Shown: positions 63,830 to 64,000 of the stretch, piece by piece
Numbering within the stretch: position 1 is the first letter of the stretch
How the letters are laid out: the number at the start of each line of letters is the position of its first letter
From: Marinobacter salinus
Lineage (GTDB): Bacteria; Pseudomonadota; Gammaproteobacteria; Pseudomonadales; Oleiphilaceae
NCBI RefSeq assembly: GCF_001854125.1
Contig: NZ_CP017715.1
Location: forward strand, 3,348,001-3,412,000
DNA: 64,000 bases
Direction: 5' to 3'
Notes under the pieces: generated by a model
Seen by the model: the letters and a program-made list of their open reading frames with translations, nothing else
Told to the model about the DNA's origin: nothing
The model's database searches: none
Program-made: the position numbers and the translations under genes

Positions 63830-64000
63830 AAATCCCTGCATGACATTCACCGCGTTGACGCCGATGGCATCGACGTCGTAACCGCCCTCCATGGTGAACA
63901 CCGTGGGCAGTCCCAACTGCTCAATGCGTTTGCCGAGCGCCAGGTAATCCGCCGACCTCAGTTTGAAGAAGGAAATCGGGTCTTCCTCGAAGGTATCAAC
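63818..64000 (-). CDS. Histone deacetylase family, C-terminal part
   Basis: The visible 60 residues, read right to left into the window, contain DPISFFKLRSADYLALGKRI and FTMEGGYDVDAIGVNAVNV, the C-terminal active-site segment (GGY) of acetylpolyamine aminohydrolase/histone deacetylase-family enzymes. The rest lies beyond the window edge. It is the second such gene in the window; the first is at 45267. Confidence 0.85.
   Translation of the reverse strand, partial: VDTFEEDPISFFKLRSADYLALGKRIEQLGLPTVFTMEGGYDVDAIGVNAVNVMQGFEGV

Noticed and set aside
1..64000. CRISPR arrays, tRNA and rRNA genes
   Set aside because: Looked for spaced direct repeats, tRNA-like cloverleaf ends and rRNA stretches by eye; none stood out.

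Overview
The window reads as chromosomal DNA of a GC-rich marine gammaproteobacterium, most like Marinobacter or a close relative. Supporting genes are class Ia nrdAB, the choline oxidation operon betIBA, a DUF3581 gene, a rhombosortase with a GlyGly-CTERM protein, rlmE and several 7TMR-DISM signalling proteins. No rRNA, tRNA or CRISPR array was seen.

Layout. 1-1440: 3' part of a formamidase gene and an FmdB-type zinc-ribbon gene. 1461-5667: nrdAB behind a cobalamin riboswitch and a possible NrdR box. 5668-13315: a lower-GC accessory island. It starts with a repeat cluster and continues as three integron gene cassettes without an integrase. Cassette 1 has a basic winged-helix-like protein plus a HEPN-like protein, cassette 2 a KAP-type P-loop NTPase, cassette 3 an ABM-domain protein. 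Each of the three attC sites is interrupted by a different mobile element: an IS1182-type IS, an IS1111/IS110-type IS remnant and a group IIC-attC intron fragment. After them comes a Rho-like ATPase that lacks the primary RNA-binding domain, flanked by direct CCGGGACAGA repeats. The island ends at the stump of a truncated alcohol dehydrogenase-like gene.

13323-30014: a diguanylate cyclase, a GlxA-type regulator divergent from two methyltransferase-type genes (one MddA-like), three decayed genes, then metabolic genes: glutamate dehydrogenase family, a U32-like TIM barrel, a DapA-like aldolase, an overlapping ATP-grasp/CocE pair and a membrane desaturase. 30120-45102: a molybdopterin oxidoreductase, rhombosortase with two paralogous secreted proteins, VOC/LysR, a DISM-GGDEF-EAL protein, enoyl-CoA hydratase, an enolase-superfamily enzyme, an AraC regulator without its sensor core, an EamA exporter and CorA. 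45267-51992: a deacetylase-family gene, then betI-betB-betA with a perfect BetI-type palindrome and a BCCT-type transporter behind a 14-codon overlapping leader. 52121-58792: peroxide defence (ahpC, a Prx5-type peroxiredoxin, ahpF) surrounding a Ca-type P-ATPase and DUF3581. 59033-64000: a solute-binding protein, a transglutaminase-like protein, a TrmH/FAD-oxidoreductase operon, rlmE and the end of a second deacetylase-family gene.

The most unusual part is 5.7-13.3 kb: possible defence genes carried as cassettes, attC sites hit by three kinds of element, and a stand-alone Rho motor domain.
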